Counted from the first letter of the stretch, positions 18,826 through 31,629 are shown. The stretch: DNA of 64,000 bases from an uncultured Burkholderiales bacterium (GCA_946480465.1 CAMLJY010000001.1:1-64000); one strand, 5' to 3'. Translations and numbers: made by a program. Notes: generated by a model not told the origin, from the letters alone.

Positions 18826-19800
18826 ATGAACTCGATCACGAAGACGCTCGGCGTCCTGGCCCTGGCAGCCGCGGCCCAGTCGCCCGCCTGGGCGCAGACC
18901 AAGTGGGACCTGCCGTCCGGCTACGGCACCAACACGTTCCAGGTGCAGAACCTGCAATGGTTCGCGGAAGAAGTGGACAAGGCCACCAAGGGCAAGCTGA
19001 AGATCACGCTGCATCCCAACGCCTCGCTGTTCAAGGCCAACGAGATCAAGCGCGCGGTGCAGACGGGCCAGACGCAGGCGGGTGAGTTCATCCTCTCCGG
19101 CGCCAGCAACGAGAACGCGCTCTTCGGCGTCGACTCGGTGCCCTTCCTGGCCACCAGCTATGCCGATGCGAAGAAGCTGGACGAGATCTCCCGACCCTAT
19201 CTCGAGAAGCTGCTCGCTTCCCAGGGCATGAAGCTGCTGTACACCGTGGCCTGGCCGCCGCAGGGCCTGTACTCCATCAAGCCGGTGGCCGCCATGAGCG
19301 ACCTGAAGGCGACCAAGATGCGCGCCTACAACCCGGCCACGACGCGCATCGCCGAGTACGTCGGCGCCCAGCCGGTGACGATCCAGCTGGCCGAGCTGCC
19401 GCAGGGCCTGGCCACGGGCACGGTGCAGAACTTCCTCACCTCCAGCGCTTCCGGCGTGGACAGCAAGCTGTACGAGCACGTCAAGTACTTCTACGACGTC
19501 AATGCGTGGCTGCCGCGCAATGCGGTCGTGGTGAACCAGAAGGCCTTCGACGCGCTGGACAAGGCGACGCAGGACGCCGTGCTGAAGGTGGCGCACGAGG
19601 CCGGCCCGCGCGGCTGGAAGATCAGCGAGCAGAAGGACGCCGAGTACCTGAAGGAACTGGCGGCCAAGGGCATGACCGTGGACACCACCAGCGACGGCCT
19701 GAAGAAGGAACTGAAGCTGATCGGTGGCCGCATGAGCACCGAGTGGATGAAGGCCGCCGGCGAGGACGGCAAGGCCATCATCGAGGCCTTCCGCAAGTAA
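18826..19800 (+). CDS. TRAP transporter substrate-binding protein (DctP family), copy 2
   Basis: The product has 324 residues. The signal peptide ends near SPAWAQ. The mature part begins TKWDLPSGYGTNTF and shares NASLFKANEIKRAVQ, AWPPQGLYS and KMRAYNPATTRIAEYVGAQPV with copy 1 (15591-16586). It has its own Shine-Dalgarno (GAAGGAG) and follows the DUF1445 gene by 28 bases. Pyroglutamate binding, as in the Bordetella DctP6/DctP7 subfamily, is the leading hypothesis from gene context. Confidence 0.94.
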   Translation: MNSITKTLGVLALAAAAQSPAWAQTKWDLPSGYGTNTFQVQNLQWFAEEVDKATKGKLKITLHPNASLFKANEIKRAVQTGQTQAGEFILSGASNENALFGVDSVPFLATSYADAKKLDEISRPYLEKLLASQGMKLLYTVAWPPQGLYSIKPVAAMSDLKATKMRAYNPATTRIAEYVGAQPVTIQLAELPQGLATGTVQNFLTSSASGVDSKLYEHVKYFYDVNAWLPRNAVVVNQKAFDALDKATQDAVLKVAHEAGPRGWKISEQKDAEYLKELAAKGMTVDTTSDGLKKELKLIGGRMSTEWMKAAGEDGKAIIEAFRK

Positions 19801-19809
19801 GACCGGGCC

Positions 19810-19834
19810 GCGGCCGGATCGCCGATCCGGCCGC
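19810..19834 (+). terminator. GC-rich hairpin between dctP and dctQ
   Basis: A perfect eleven-base stem (gcggccggatc / gatccggccgc, loop gcc) lies nine bases after the dctP stop codon and is not followed by a T-run. Such a structure could end part of the transcripts or protect the upstream mRNA, giving more binding protein than permease. The remaining 113 bases before dctQ show nothing else recognisable. Confidence 0.55.
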
Positions 19835-19947
19835 CGCGCCCCGGGTGTGGTGCTGCGCCGTTCGCTGCGGCAGCGCTTCGGATCACCTGCTCCCGGCCGT
19901 CGAGCCGCGACGCCTCCGGCGCGGGAGCCCTTCGCGGAGTTTGTGAC

Positions 19948-20463
19948 ATGTCGAACCTCCTGACCAGGTTCTATGGATTCCTGTGCCTGCTTGCCGCGTT
20001 GTCCATGGCCAGCACCTTCGTCATCGTGATGCTCGGCATCGTCGGTCGGGAGACAGGCTGGTTCGCGCTGAACGGCGGCGACGCTTACGCCGGCTATGCC
20101 ATCGCGGCCGCGCTGTTCCTCGCACTTCCGGAAACGCTGCGCCGCGGCGACCACATCCGCGTCACCCTGCTGCTGCAGCGCCTGCCGCGCCGCGGCCAGC
20201 AGGTGATGGAGGTGTGGGGCGCGGCCGCCGGCCTGGCGCTCTCCACCTTCCTGGCCTGGTACGCCTGCCGCCTGGTCTGGGTGTCCTTCGAGACGCACGA
20301 CGTGTCGCCCAGCGCGGACGCCACGCCGATGTGGCTGCCGCAGCTGTCGATGGCGCTGGGCTGCATCGGTCTGGTCGTGGCGATGGCCGAGGCGCTCGTG
20401 TGCCAGCTGCGCGGCCGCAACTTCTTCGTCGCGCCGGCCGGCGAAGCCGCGCACGTGGAATGA
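19948..20463 (+). CDS. TRAP transporter small permease (DctQ family), copy 2
   Basis: The product has 171 residues and four hydrophobic segments. GGDAYAGYAIAAALFLALPETLRRGDHIRVTLLL matches the DctQ pattern and copy 1; the rest of the chain keeps the same helix order. It is an inner-membrane partner of the DctM encoded 47 bases downstream. It is separated from its binding-protein gene by 147 bases that hold a hairpin, suggesting differential expression. Confidence 0.9.
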   Translation: MSNLLTRFYGFLCLLAALSMASTFVIVMLGIVGRETGWFALNGGDAYAGYAIAAALFLALPETLRRGDHIRVTLLLQRLPRRGQQVMEVWGAAAGLALSTFLAWYACRLVWVSFETHDVSPSADATPMWLPQLSMALGCIGLVVAMAEALVCQLRGRNFFVAPAGEAAHVE

Positions 20464-20510
20464 CGCGCACATCCTGAGCAAAGACGACACATCACGGAGA
20501 CACCAGGACC

Positions 20511-21803
20511 ATGGACATCGTTGTAGCCGCCGGCCTCATCGCGCTGCTGATTGCAGTGCTGGGCACCGGCCTTTGGATCGGCCTCGCCCTGCTCGGCGTC
20601 GCCCTGTTTGCGATGGAGGTCTTCACGGCCCGGCCGGTCGGTGACGCCATGGTCTTCACCATCTGGGGATCGACCTCCAGCTGGACGCTGACCGCGCTGC
20701 CGCTGTTCCTGTGGATGGGCGAGATCCTGTTCCGCTCGCGCCTCACCGCCGACCTGTTCAAGGGCCTGGCCCCGTGGCTGAACCGCCTGCCCGGCCGGCT
20801 GCTGCACGCCAATGTGATCGGTTGCGGCATCTTCGCCGCGGTCTCGGGATCGAGCGCCGCCACCTGCGCGACCATCGGCAAGATCACCCTGCCGGAGCTG
20901 AAGAAGCGCGGCTACCCTGATGCCCTCTCGATGGGCTCGCTCGCCGGTGCCGGCACCTTCGGCCTGCTGATCCCGCCGTCGATCATCATGATCGTCTACG
21001 CGGTGGCGGCCGACGTCTCGATCGCCAAGCTGTTCGTCGCCGGCGTGCTGCCGGGCGCGCTGCTGATGGCCGTGTTCTCCCTCTACATCATGGTCTGGGC
21101 CTGGCGCAACCCGGGCGCCATTCCGGTGGCCGACGACAGCATGAGCTTCGGCCAGAAGGTGTACGCCGCCCGCCACCTGATCCCCATCGTCTCGCTGATC
21201 GCGCTGGTGATCGGTGCCATCTACACCGGCATCGCCACGGCCACCGAATCGGCGGCGATGGGCGTGGCCGGCGCGCTGCTGCTCAGCCGCCTCGAAGGGT
21301 CGCTGAACTGGACCAGCTTCAAGGATGGACTGTTTGCCGCCTGTCGCGTCTATTGCATGATAGGACTGATCCTGGCCGGCGCCGCCTTCCTCACGCTGGC
21401 CATGGGCTTCATCGGGCTGCCGCGCGAGGTGGCGCAGTTCATCGGCGGCCTGCACCTGTCGCAGTTCTGGCTGCTGGTGCTGCTGATGGTGTTCTTCATC
21501 GTGCTGGGTTGCTTCCTGGACGGCATCTCGATGGTGGTGCTGACGATGGCGGTGCTGCTGCCCACGGTGCAGGCCGCCGGCATCGACCTGATCTGGTTCG
21601 GCGTCTTCGTGGTCCTGGTGGTCGAGATGGCGCAGATCACGCCGCCGGTCGGCTTCAACCTCTTCGTGCTGCAGGGCCTGACCAAGCGCGAGCTGCCTGA
21701 ACTGGCGCGCATGGCCATGCCTTTCTTCGGCCTGCTGGTGCTGGCCGTGCTGCTGATCTATCTGTTCCCGCAAATCGTGTTGATCGGGCCGAGTCTCATG
21801 TGA
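20511..21803 (+). CDS. TRAP transporter large permease (DctM family), copy 2
   Basis: The product has 430 residues and about twelve membrane helices. Signatures include NVIGCGIFAAVSGSSAATCA, LLIPPSIIMIVYAVAADVSIA and MAQITPPVGFNLFVLQG. It is very similar over its full length to copy 1 (13752-15053), down to SSWTLTALPLFxWMGEILF. It completes the rightward TRAP system. A Shine-Dalgarno (CACGGAGAC) precedes the ATG. Confidence 0.94.
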   Translation: MDIVVAAGLIALLIAVLGTGLWIGLALLGVALFAMEVFTARPVGDAMVFTIWGSTSSWTLTALPLFLWMGEILFRSRLTADLFKGLAPWLNRLPGRLLHANVIGCGIFAAVSGSSAATCATIGKITLPELKKRGYPDALSMGSLAGAGTFGLLIPPSIIMIVYAVAADVSIAKLFVAGVLPGALLMAVFSLYIMVWAWRNPGAIPVADDSMSFGQKVYAARHLIPIVSLIALVIGAIYTGIATATESAAMGVAGALLLSRLEGSLNWTSFKDGLFAACRVYCMIGLILAGAAFLTLAMGFIGLPREVAQFIGGLHLSQFWLLVLLMVFFIVLGCFLDGISMVVLTMAVLLPTVQAAGIDLIWFGVFVVLVVEMAQITPPVGFNLFVLQGLTKRELPELARMAMPFFGLLVLAVLLIYLFPQIVLIGPSLM

Positions 21804-21851
21804 GTCCCGCATCGGCCCGCTGACGTCCCACCCACTGCAAGGAGTCCGGCC

Positions 21852-22841
21852 ATGATCGATCGCAGACGAACCCTGGCACTGATGCCAGCGATGCTGTGGG
21901 CAGCCGCCCAGCCACGGGCGGCGCATGCCGGCGAGGTCTGGCGACTCGCGACGGGCTACCGAGCCGATTCGCTGCACGGCGTCAACCTGCGCCGGTTTGC
22001 CGACGAAGTGGCGCAGGCGACTGCCGGGGCGCTGCGGGTGGACGTGGTGGCCGAAGGCAAGCTGCTGCCGCTGGCGCAGATGCTGCCCGGGCTGCAGGCG
22101 GGCCAGGCGGAAGCCGGCGAGGCCATCATGACCGGACTGGTGAAGGAACTGCCGCTGGCCGGCGCCGACAGCGTGCCCTTCATCGTGCGCAGCTACGACG
22201 ACGCGCGCCGGCTGTGGCGCCACCAGCGGCCGCTGATCGAGAAGCAGCTGGCGGCGCGCGGCCTGCGGGTGCTGATGGCCGCGCCCTGGCCGCCGCAGGG
22301 CCTGTATGCCACTCGGCCGATCAACAGCGCGACGGACCTGCGCGGTCTGTCCATGCGAACCTACAACTCCACCACCGTGCGCATTGCCGAACTGCTGAAG
22401 GCCAAGCCGGTCGACGTGCCGATGATCCAGGTCGGCCAGGCGCTGGCCGATGGCCGCATCGAGGCGATGATCACCTCGGCCGTCACCGGCGTCGAGAACC
22501 GCGTCTGGACGGGACTGAAGTTCTTCTATCCCGTGAACGCCTGGTTCCCGAAGAACCTGCTGATGGTGCGCGCCGAGGCCTTCGACAAGCTCGATGCCAC
22601 GCGGCGGCGCGCGGTGCTGCAGGCCGCCGAGTCCGCCGAGCAGCGCGGCTGGCGCCTGAGCGAGCAGGCCGCGCGTGAATCGGTGGACACGCTGCGCAGC
22701 AACGGCATGCGCATCGAACCCGTCACCACCGAGCTGGCGCAGGCGCTGCGCCGGGTCGGTGAGAAGCTGTCGCTGGAATGGGTCCGCTCGGTGGGCCCGG
22801 AAGCGAACCAGATGTTCATTTCGTATTTCACACAGGCATGA
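21852..22841 (+). CDS. TRAP transporter substrate-binding protein (DctP family), third copy
   Basis: The product has 329 residues. The signal peptide ends AAHAG. The DctP fold is clear ([21 protein letters not shown], then [22 protein letters not shown]). It is more diverged than the other two: the NASLFKANEIKRAVQ stretch is replaced by [17 protein letters not shown]. It has no permease of its own and follows dctM by 48 bases, so it may deliver a second, related substrate to the same permease, or serve as a sensor. AAGGAG precedes the ATG at 21852. Confidence 0.9.
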   Translation: MIDRRRTLALMPAMLWAAAQPRAAHAGEVWRLATGYRADSLHGVNLRRFADEVAQATAGALRVDVVAEGKLLPLAQMLPGLQAGQAEAGEAIMTGLVKELPLAGADSVPFIVRSYDDARRLWRHQRPLIEKQLAARGLRVLMAAPWPPQGLYATRPINSATDLRGLSMRTYNSTTVRIAELLKAKPVDVPMIQVGQALADGRIEAMITSAVTGVENRVWTGLKFFYPVNAWFPKNLLMVRAEAFDKLDATRRRAVLQAAESAEQRGWRLSEQAARESVDTLRSNGMRIEPVTTELAQALRRVGEKLSLEWVRSVGPEANQMFISYFTQA

Positions 22842-22944
22842 GCTTCACCGCCCTGCTCGGGGAGAGACGGTTCCGGTCATCGGCAGCCCCGTAATTCCGA
22901 CGCCGTCCATTCACACCATCAAGATGCTGAGAGAGAACCATCAC

Positions 22945-26583
<3,639 letters not shown>

Positions 26584-26597
26584 CAGGAGGTGCGGCC

Positions 26598-27176
26598 ATG
26601 TCACTGCCATTCATCGCCGAACAACGCCTTGCGGCGTACTGCCGCGCGAAGGATGGCAACCGGCCGCACCTGATGGCGCAGGCCTTCGCCGACGACGCGT
26701 GGCTGGAAACGGCCGTCGACGGCGACGTCTACTGCCCGCCGTCCCTCGCGCACGGGCGCGAGGCCATCACCCGCGCGCTGGTGCGGCACTTCGGCCGCAC
26801 CTACGAGAACGTCTACACCTTCTGCCTGCAGCGTCCCGGCCGGCGCTGGGACGCTGGGGCCTTCCATTGCGACTGGCTGGCCGGCATGTCGCTCAAGGAC
26901 GGCGGCCAGCTGCGCGTGGGCTGCGGTCGGTACGAGTGGTCGTTCCAGCCCCAGGCACCGCACCTGGTGCAGGGCCTGAAGATCACCATCGGCGTGACGA
27001 AGGTGCTGCCGGCCTCGACGCTGGAGCCGGTGGTGGACTGGCTGGCCCAGTTGCCATATCCCTGGTGCCCCGTTGCCGCGGCGCTGGACACCGCCCCCGA
27101 CCTGCCGGCCCTGCGGCCGGTGCTGGCCTACCTCGGCGAGCGCCGGCGCGCGCCGACCCTGCACGACACGGCCTGA
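26598..27176 (+). CDS. NTF2/SnoaL-like protein, tandem paralogue A
   Basis: The product has 192 residues. The pattern of an alpha-beta cone (AKDGNRPHLMAQAFADDAWLE, HGREAITRALVRHFGRTYENVYTFCL, LPYPWCP) fits the NTF2-like superfamily of small enzymes and binding proteins. There is no signal peptide, so it is probably cytosolic. It starts 15 bases after the 5-oxoprolinase stop with AGGAGG upstream, so it is tightly co-expressed. The next gene is a clear paralogue. Function is unknown; a role as isomerase, hydrolase or ligand-binding partner in oxoproline metabolism is only suggested by position. Confidence 0.8.
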   Translation: MSLPFIAEQRLAAYCRAKDGNRPHLMAQAFADDAWLETAVDGDVYCPPSLAHGREAITRALVRHFGRTYENVYTFCLQRPGRRWDAGAFHCDWLAGMSLKDGGQLRVGCGRYEWSFQPQAPHLVQGLKITIGVTKVLPASTLEPVVDWLAQLPYPWCPVAAALDTAPDLPALRPVLAYLGERRRAPTLHDTA

Positions 27177-27199
27177 GCTCGGCCGGACCTCTGACCCGC

Positions 27200-27763
27200 A
27201 TGCCCAAACGTTCCTACCCCGCTGCTGCCATCAGCGCCTACATCCTCGCGAAGGATGGCAATCGTCCGCACCTGATGCCGGAGGCCTTCACCGAAGACGC
27301 CCGGCTGACGATGGACGTGCGCACCGACACGATCCAGTTCCCGCAGACCACGCACGGCCGCGAGGGCATCACCGACGTGCTGGTGCGGCGCTTCAACCAG
27401 ACCTACGAGAACGTCTACACCTTCTGCCTCGGCGCACCACCGCTGGCGCCGGTGCCGCAGTTCGAGGGCGGCTGGCTGGTCGTGATGTCGGAAAAAGCCA
27501 GCGGCCGGCTGCGCACCGGCAGCGGCCGCTACGCCTGGACCTTCGCTGCCGGCAGCGGGCTGGTCAGCGATCTGGTCATCACGATCGACGGCATGCTGGT
27601 GCTGCCGGCGGAACTGGTGCCGACGGCGATGGCGTGGGCGCGCGCGCTGCCTTACCCCTGGTGCCCGCTCGAGCTGGCCGAGTCGACGATGCCGGCGCTG
27701 GCCCCACTGCAGGAGTTGCGTGCGCTGCTGCGCCGGCGCGAAGCCACCGTCTCGGGGCCATGA
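27200..27763 (+). CDS. NTF2/SnoaL-like protein, tandem paralogue B
   Basis: The product has 187 residues and is homologous throughout to the preceding gene. Shared blocks are AKDGNRPHLM-x2-AF, HGREGIT-x-VLVRRF, TYENVYTFCL, GRYAWTF and ALPYPWCPLE. The two differ mainly in the central segment after CL, so they may form a heterodimer or bind different ligands. The ATG at 27200 leaves a 23-base gap after paralogue A. Function is unknown. Confidence 0.8.
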   Translation: MPKRSYPAAAISAYILAKDGNRPHLMPEAFTEDARLTMDVRTDTIQFPQTTHGREGITDVLVRRFNQTYENVYTFCLGAPPLAPVPQFEGGWLVVMSEKASGRLRTGSGRYAWTFAAGSGLVSDLVITIDGMLVLPAELVPTAMAWARALPYPWCPLELAESTMPALAPLQELRALLRRREATVSGP

Positions 27764-27853
27764 CAAGATCGCCGGAATGCGTTCTCCCCAGCTCACGGCG
27801 CTCGCCGCTACCGCGGGCCCTGCACGGCCCTTCGGGCGACAGGGCGGGCGCGC

Positions 27854-28504
27854 GTGAAGGCGCATGTGCTCGTCACCGGCTTCGAGCCCTTCGGCGGCGA
27901 CCGGCTCAATCCCTCGCGCGAGGTGGCGCGGCACCTCGATGGCCGCCGCGTGGCCGGCCACGCCATCGTCGGCCGCTGCCTGCCGTGCGCCTTCGGCAGC
28001 GCGCCGTCCGAGCTGCAGGCTCTGCTCGACGAGTGGCAGCCCGGCGTCGTCATCGCGCTGGGGCTGGGCGGCCGCCGCAGCGCGGTGTCCATCGAGCGCA
28101 TCGCGGTCAACCTGATCGACGCGCGCATCGCCGACAACGCCGGTGAGCAGCCGATCGACGTGCCGGTGACCGCCGGCGCCCCGGCCGCTTACTTCGCCAG
28201 TCTGCCGGTCAAGGCCATCCATGCCGGCCTGCGCGAAGCGGGGATCGCGTCCGAGGTCTCGCACAGCGCCGGCACCTTCGTCTGCAACCAGGTCTTCTTC
28301 GCGCTGATGCACCGGCTGCGCGCCTGGCCGCAGACCAAGGGCGGCTTCATCCACCTGCCGCCATTGCCCGAGCAGGCCGCCATGCACCCGGCCGGCCGCC
28401 CGATGGCGTTGGAGGAGCAGGTGAGGGCGGTGCTGCTGGCCGCGACGATCGCGCTGACGCGGCCAGCGGAGGCGGCCGTGCTCAGCACCGGCATCGTCGA
28501 CTAG
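27854..28504 (+). CDS. pcp: Pyroglutamyl peptidase I (pyrrolidone-carboxylate peptidase)
   Basis: The product has 216 residues. It is a cysteine peptidase that removes N-terminal pyroglutamate from peptides. The catalytic triad is visible: Glu81 (SIERIAVNL), Cys144 (GTFVCNQVFF) and His167 (GFIHLPPLP). The N-terminal VTGFEPFGGDRLNPS is also typical. The length is normal. The start is GTG at 27854, 90 bases after the NTF2 pair. Its product, free pyroglutamate, is the expected substrate of the 5-oxoprolinase upstream, which gives the island a common theme. Confidence 0.94.
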   Translation: MKAHVLVTGFEPFGGDRLNPSREVARHLDGRRVAGHAIVGRCLPCAFGSAPSELQALLDEWQPGVVIALGLGGRRSAVSIERIAVNLIDARIADNAGEQPIDVPVTAGAPAAYFASLPVKAIHAGLREAGIASEVSHSAGTFVCNQVFFALMHRLRAWPQTKGGFIHLPPLPEQAAMHPAGRPMALEEQVRAVLLAATIALTRPAEAAVLSTGIVD

Positions 28505-28579
28505 CGGGTGGTGCTTCGCTCCGGTGCTCGCAGGCTGGCCTGTGTCCTGTAGCGCAGAACCGGGGCGAGGCGCCTCAGC

Positions 28580-28774
28580 TCATTCCCGGTCGCGGTAGCC
28601 CCGCCACCGCCCCAGCGCCATCCTCATCGTCTTCGCCTGCTCCCGAAAGTGGGAGCAGGCCCTGCAGGCGCGCCAGTGCAGGTGCAGCGAGACCTTCTCC
28701 ATCACGCCCAGCGGCCGTTCTTCGGACTCGAGCACGAGGCGGGTCACTTCCCGGCAGTTGCGGCGGATCTTCAT
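28580..28774 (-). CDS. Small zinc-finger anti-sigma factor (zf-HC2 type)
   Basis: The product has 64 residues. H-x3-C-x2-C (HWRACRACSHF), with an upstream Cys-containing helix (RRNCREVTRLVLESEERPL), is the zinc-binding anti-sigma fold. Its start overlaps the stop of the ECF sigma gene (ATGA at 28771-28774), the usual sigma/anti-sigma coupling. No transmembrane segment is present, so it is cytosolic and may sense redox or metal through the Cys/His site. It likely restrains the sigma factor that faces the bufferin operon. Confidence 0.85.
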   Translation of the reverse strand: MKIRRNCREVTRLVLESEERPLGVMEKVSLHLHWRACRACSHFREQAKTMRMALGRWRGYRDRE

Positions 28775-29337
28775 TTCGCGGGGATCGGCCGGCCGTTGAA
28801 CCAGCGCTGTTGAAGGCAGTCGCGCAGCCGCAGCCGCGCGCGGTGCAGCAGCACCCAGAGGTTGGTCGACGTGATCTGCAACTCCTTACAGATCTCGTCG
28901 CTGTCGAGTTCCAGCCACTCCCGCATCATGAAGACGCGGCCCTGCACCGGCGGCAGGTGCTCGATGCAGGCTTCCATCACGGTCAGGAATTCACGCTGGC
29001 CACAGTGCTGCTCCGGGTTGCCCCAGTCGGCCGGCTTGTCGCGCCAGTGCCCGGTGTCGTCGAACAGCAGCTCGTCGATGTCCTCGCCGTCGTCCGTCGT
29101 CAGCACCGTTGCCTCGCGGGTGTGGCGGCGCAGCTGGTCGATCACCTTGTGTTTGAGCACGCCGACCAGCCAGGTCTTCAGCTGCGACTGTCCGCCGAAG
29201 GACTGCGGCTTCTCGAGCGCCGCGAGCAGGGTGTCCGACACCGCGTCCTCGGCCCAGGCTTCGTTGCGCAGCTGCGTCCGCGCGAAGCGCAGCAGCTGCG
29301 GTCGCAGGGCTTCGACCTGGCGCGCGAAATCCGTCAC
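28771..29337 (-). CDS. ECF-type RNA polymerase sigma factor
   Basis: The product has 188 residues. Sigma region 2 (about 10-75; LLRFARTQLRNEAWAEDAVSD, then LKTWLVGVLKHKVIDQLRR) is joined by an acidic linker of about 40 residues to region 4 (about 120-178; LPPVQGRVFMMREWLELDSDEIC, NLWVLLHRARLRLRDCL). It is divergent from the bufferin operon and translationally coupled to a zinc anti-sigma factor. Known bufferin operons are often under ECF control, so these genes are probable targets, as is the sigma gene itself. Confidence 0.92.
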   Translation of the reverse strand: MTDFARQVEALRPQLLRFARTQLRNEAWAEDAVSDTLLAALEKPQSFGGQSQLKTWLVGVLKHKVIDQLRRHTREATVLTTDDGEDIDELLFDDTGHWRDKPADWGNPEQHCGQREFLTVMEACIEHLPPVQGRVFMMREWLELDSDEICKELQITSTNLWVLLHRARLRLRDCLQQRWFNGRPIPAK

Positions 29338-29369
29338 AGAGGGTTCCGGAGGGTTGAAACGGGGGGCAG

Positions 29370-29397
29370 TGTAAGGAATCCTCCGGAGCGGCCGACA
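29370..29397 (+). promoter_or_regulatory. Candidate ECF promoter for bufferin operon
   Basis: The 151-base divergent gap holds tgtaag (29370-29375) followed after 17 bases by cgaca (29393-29397). This loosely resembles ECF promoters with a TGTAAC-type -35 and a CGTC-type -10. The match is imperfect, and the 5' leader to bufA would be about 85 bases. Confidence 0.25.
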
Positions 29398-29488
29398 GAC
29401 GGCCGTCGCGGATCAGCGGCGCACCCACCGGTGAGTCACCCGGGCCCCTCGATCCGCGCGCTCTTCCTCATCAACCCTGGAGTCATTC

Positions 29489-29764
29489 ATGAACCAACGT
29501 CTGATCATCTCTTCCGCACTCGCTTCCGCCCTCGCGCTGGGCCTCGTCGGCCAGGCGTCCGCGCAGGCGAAGGAGAAGGAAAAGTGCTACGGCATCGCCA
29601 AGGCCGGCCAGAACGACTGCGCGAACCTGTCGGGCTCGCATTCCTGCGCCGGCCAGGCCAAGGCCGACATGGCCGCTGACGAGTGGAAGTACGTCGCCAA
29701 GGGCACCTGCAAGGACATGAAGGGCCTGAGCGAGGCCGAAGCCAAGGCCAAGGCGAAGAAGTGA
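29489..29764 (+). CDS. bufA1: Bufferin precursor peptide (DUF2282)
   Basis: The product has 91 residues. A signal peptide (about 1-25, ending QASAQA) is followed by a small mature region with exactly four Cys at 33, 44, 53 and 74, in the DUF2282 arrangement KCYGI, NDC, SCAGQ and GTC, and a Lys/Ala-rich tail. In bufferins the MNIO enzyme modifies Cys residues (thiooxazoles were reported) and the exported peptide binds copper in the periplasm. The next three genes are the known bufferin partners. GGAG lies 8 bases before the ATG. Confidence 0.92.
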   Translation: MNQRLIISSALASALALGLVGQASAQAKEKEKCYGIAKAGQNDCANLSGSHSCAGQAKADMAADEWKYVAKGTCKDMKGLSEAEAKAKAKK

Positions 29765-29902
29765 GGCCTTGACCCGCGGCCGACGGCCGGCGGCCCTGCC
29801 GGCGAACGACACTGGACCTCTCCGCTGCACGGGTGCCGCCCGGCCTTCGGTGGGTCCCTTCGCTGTCCCTGGATCCTCCGCTCCACCTGATTGCCTCGTT
29901 CC

Positions 29903-30781
29903 ATGTCGCATCCTTCGCCTTCCATCGGCATCGGCTGGCGCCAGCCGCACTACGCCGAACTGATGCAGCGCCGGCCGGCGCTGGCCTTCATCGAGGTGCA
30001 CTCGGAGAACTTCTTCGGTGACGGCGGTGCCGCGCTGGCGGTGCTGCAGGAGGGGCGTTCGGTGTACGACGTCAGCCTGCATGGCGTGGGGCTGGCGCTG
30101 GGTTCGGCCGTGGGCGTGGACCCCTGGCACCTGGACCGGCTGGCGCGCCTGGTGGAGCGTATCGAGCCGGTCCGGGTCAGCGACCATGCCTGCTTCGCGC
30201 GGGCGCCGCTGCAGCCGGGCCAGGCGCCGGCGCACGGCAGCGATCTGCTGCCGATCGCGTTCACCCCGGCGGCGCTGCAGTTGATGGCCGATAACGTGCA
30301 AAGGGTTCAGGATCGGCTGAAGCGGCCGATCCTGGTCGAGAACCTGTCGTCCTACCTGCGCTGGGCCGACGATCGCATCCCGGAAGCCGAGTTCTTCACG
30401 CTGCTGGCACGCCGCACCGGCTGCGAGCTGCTGCTGGACGTCAACAACCTGGTCGTCAATGCGCTCAACGCCGGCGTGGCGCCGGTGCAGGCGGCCACCG
30501 ACTTCATCGATGCGATCGACCCCGGCGTCGTCGGCGAGATCCACCTGGCCGGCTATGCCGAATCGGCGGAGATCGTCATCGACGACCACGGCAGCCGGGT
30601 GCACCCACCGGTGTGGCAGGCCTACCGCCATGCCATCGCGCGGCTGGGGCGGGTGCCGACGCTGATCGAGTGGGACACCGACGTACCGGTGCTCGACGTG
30701 CTGCTGGACGAGGCGGCGACCGCCGGCCGCATCGCCGCGCCGGCATTGCAGCCAGCGCCGCTGCAGGAGGCCTGTTCGTGA
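29903..30781 (+). CDS. bufB1: Bufferin-modifying multinuclear iron oxygenase (MNIO, DUF692)
   Basis: The product has 292 residues and a TIM-barrel MNIO fold. Metal-ligand motifs are spread as in DUF692: [38 protein letters not shown] and EIHLAGY. It belongs to the MbnB/MNIO family, which uses two or three irons to modify Cys in RiPP precursors. The ATG at 29903 is preferred over an in-frame TTG at 29891. It lies 138 bases after bufA1 and overlaps the next gene by GTGA, so both are translated together. Confidence 0.92.
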   Translation: MSHPSPSIGIGWRQPHYAELMQRRPALAFIEVHSENFFGDGGAALAVLQEGRSVYDVSLHGVGLALGSAVGVDPWHLDRLARLVERIEPVRVSDHACFARAPLQPGQAPAHGSDLLPIAFTPAALQLMADNVQRVQDRLKRPILVENLSSYLRWADDRIPEAEFFTLLARRTGCELLLDVNNLVVNALNAGVAPVQAATDFIDAIDPGVVGEIHLAGYAESAEIVIDDHGSRVHPPVWQAYRHAIARLGRVPTLIEWDTDVPVLDVLLDEAATAGRIAAPALQPAPLQEACS

Positions 30782-31629
30782 ACGACCTGCCTTCCGGGCG
30801 CGATTCCGGGTGCGATGCCGGCGCCGCCCAAGAGGCGCAGCGCCAGGCGCTGATGCTGCGTGTGCTGTGGCGCCAGGCGCCCGAGGCCGCGCTGTCCGGC
30901 TGGCTGCGTGACGCGCCGCCGCGCATGGCGCGCGGTGTGTCGGCCTACCGTGCGAATGGCGCGGCCATCGCATCACGCGCGCTGGCGGCCGCTTTTCCGA
31001 CGGTGGCCGAGCTGGTCGGGGCCGAGGCGTTCGAGGCGCTGTCGTGCGCGTTCTGGCAGGCCGTGCCGCCGCTGCGCGGCGACCTGGCCGAGCATGGCGC
31101 CGGCCTGGCCGATTTCATCGCCGCCGACGCGCAGCTGGCCGACGTGCCGTGGCTCGCCGACAGCGCCCGGCTGGACTGGGCGGTGCACCGCGCGGAGTGC
31201 AGCGCGGACGCCACCAGCCCCCCCGAAGGACTGCAGCGGCTGGGCAGCGACGACCCCGGCGCGCTGTGCCTGCGCTTGCAGCCCGGCACCACGCTGGTCG
31301 CGTCGCGCTGGCCGATCGGAACGATCTGGCAGGCGCACCGCGACGCGGCCGACGATCGCTTCGCGCCCGTGCGCGAGGCGCTGGTCGCCGGCCGCTCCGA
31401 ATCGGCGCTGGTGTGGCGCGAGGGCTGGCGGGCCCGGGTCACGCCGCTGGCCCCGCCGGACGCCGCATTCACCGAAGCGCTGCTCGCGGTGCGCCCCTTG
31501 GCCGAGGCGCTCGATGCGGCCGGCCCCGACTTCCTCTTTGAACCCTGGCTGCTCGATGCGCTGCGCCACGGCCGCCTGGCCGCCGTGCTGCCGATCGAGC
31601 CCCACCCCTTGTCCGGAGACGTCCGATGA
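30778..31629 (+). CDS. bufC1: Bufferin partner protein (DUF2063)
   Basis: The product has 283 residues. The N-terminal half has the DUF2063 pattern ([38 protein letters not shown]), a winged-helix-like substrate-recognition domain that presents the precursor to the MNIO enzyme. The C-terminal half is less conserved. The start is GTG at 30778, overlapping the bufB1 stop, and the stop overlaps the next start (ATGA). An upstream in-frame start at 30613 would lie inside bufB1 and is rejected. Confidence 0.88.
   Translation: MNDLPSGRDSGCDAGAAQEAQRQALMLRVLWRQAPEAALSGWLRDAPPRMARGVSAYRANGAAIASRALAAAFPTVAELVGAEAFEALSCAFWQAVPPLRGDLAEHGAGLADFIAADAQLADVPWLADSARLDWAVHRAECSADATSPPEGLQRLGSDDPGALCLRLQPGTTLVASRWPIGTIWQAHRDAADDRFAPVREALVAGRSESALVWREGWRARVTPLAPPDAAFTEALLAVRPLAEALDAAGPDFLFEPWLLDALRHGRLAAVLPIEPHPLSGDVR

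Noticed and set aside
22675..22944. N-terminal extension of the 5-oxoprolinase into the third DctP gene
   Set aside because: The frame is open there by chance; the extension overlaps a good dctP gene, and the conserved domain starts at the ATG at 22945 behind a GAGAGA site.
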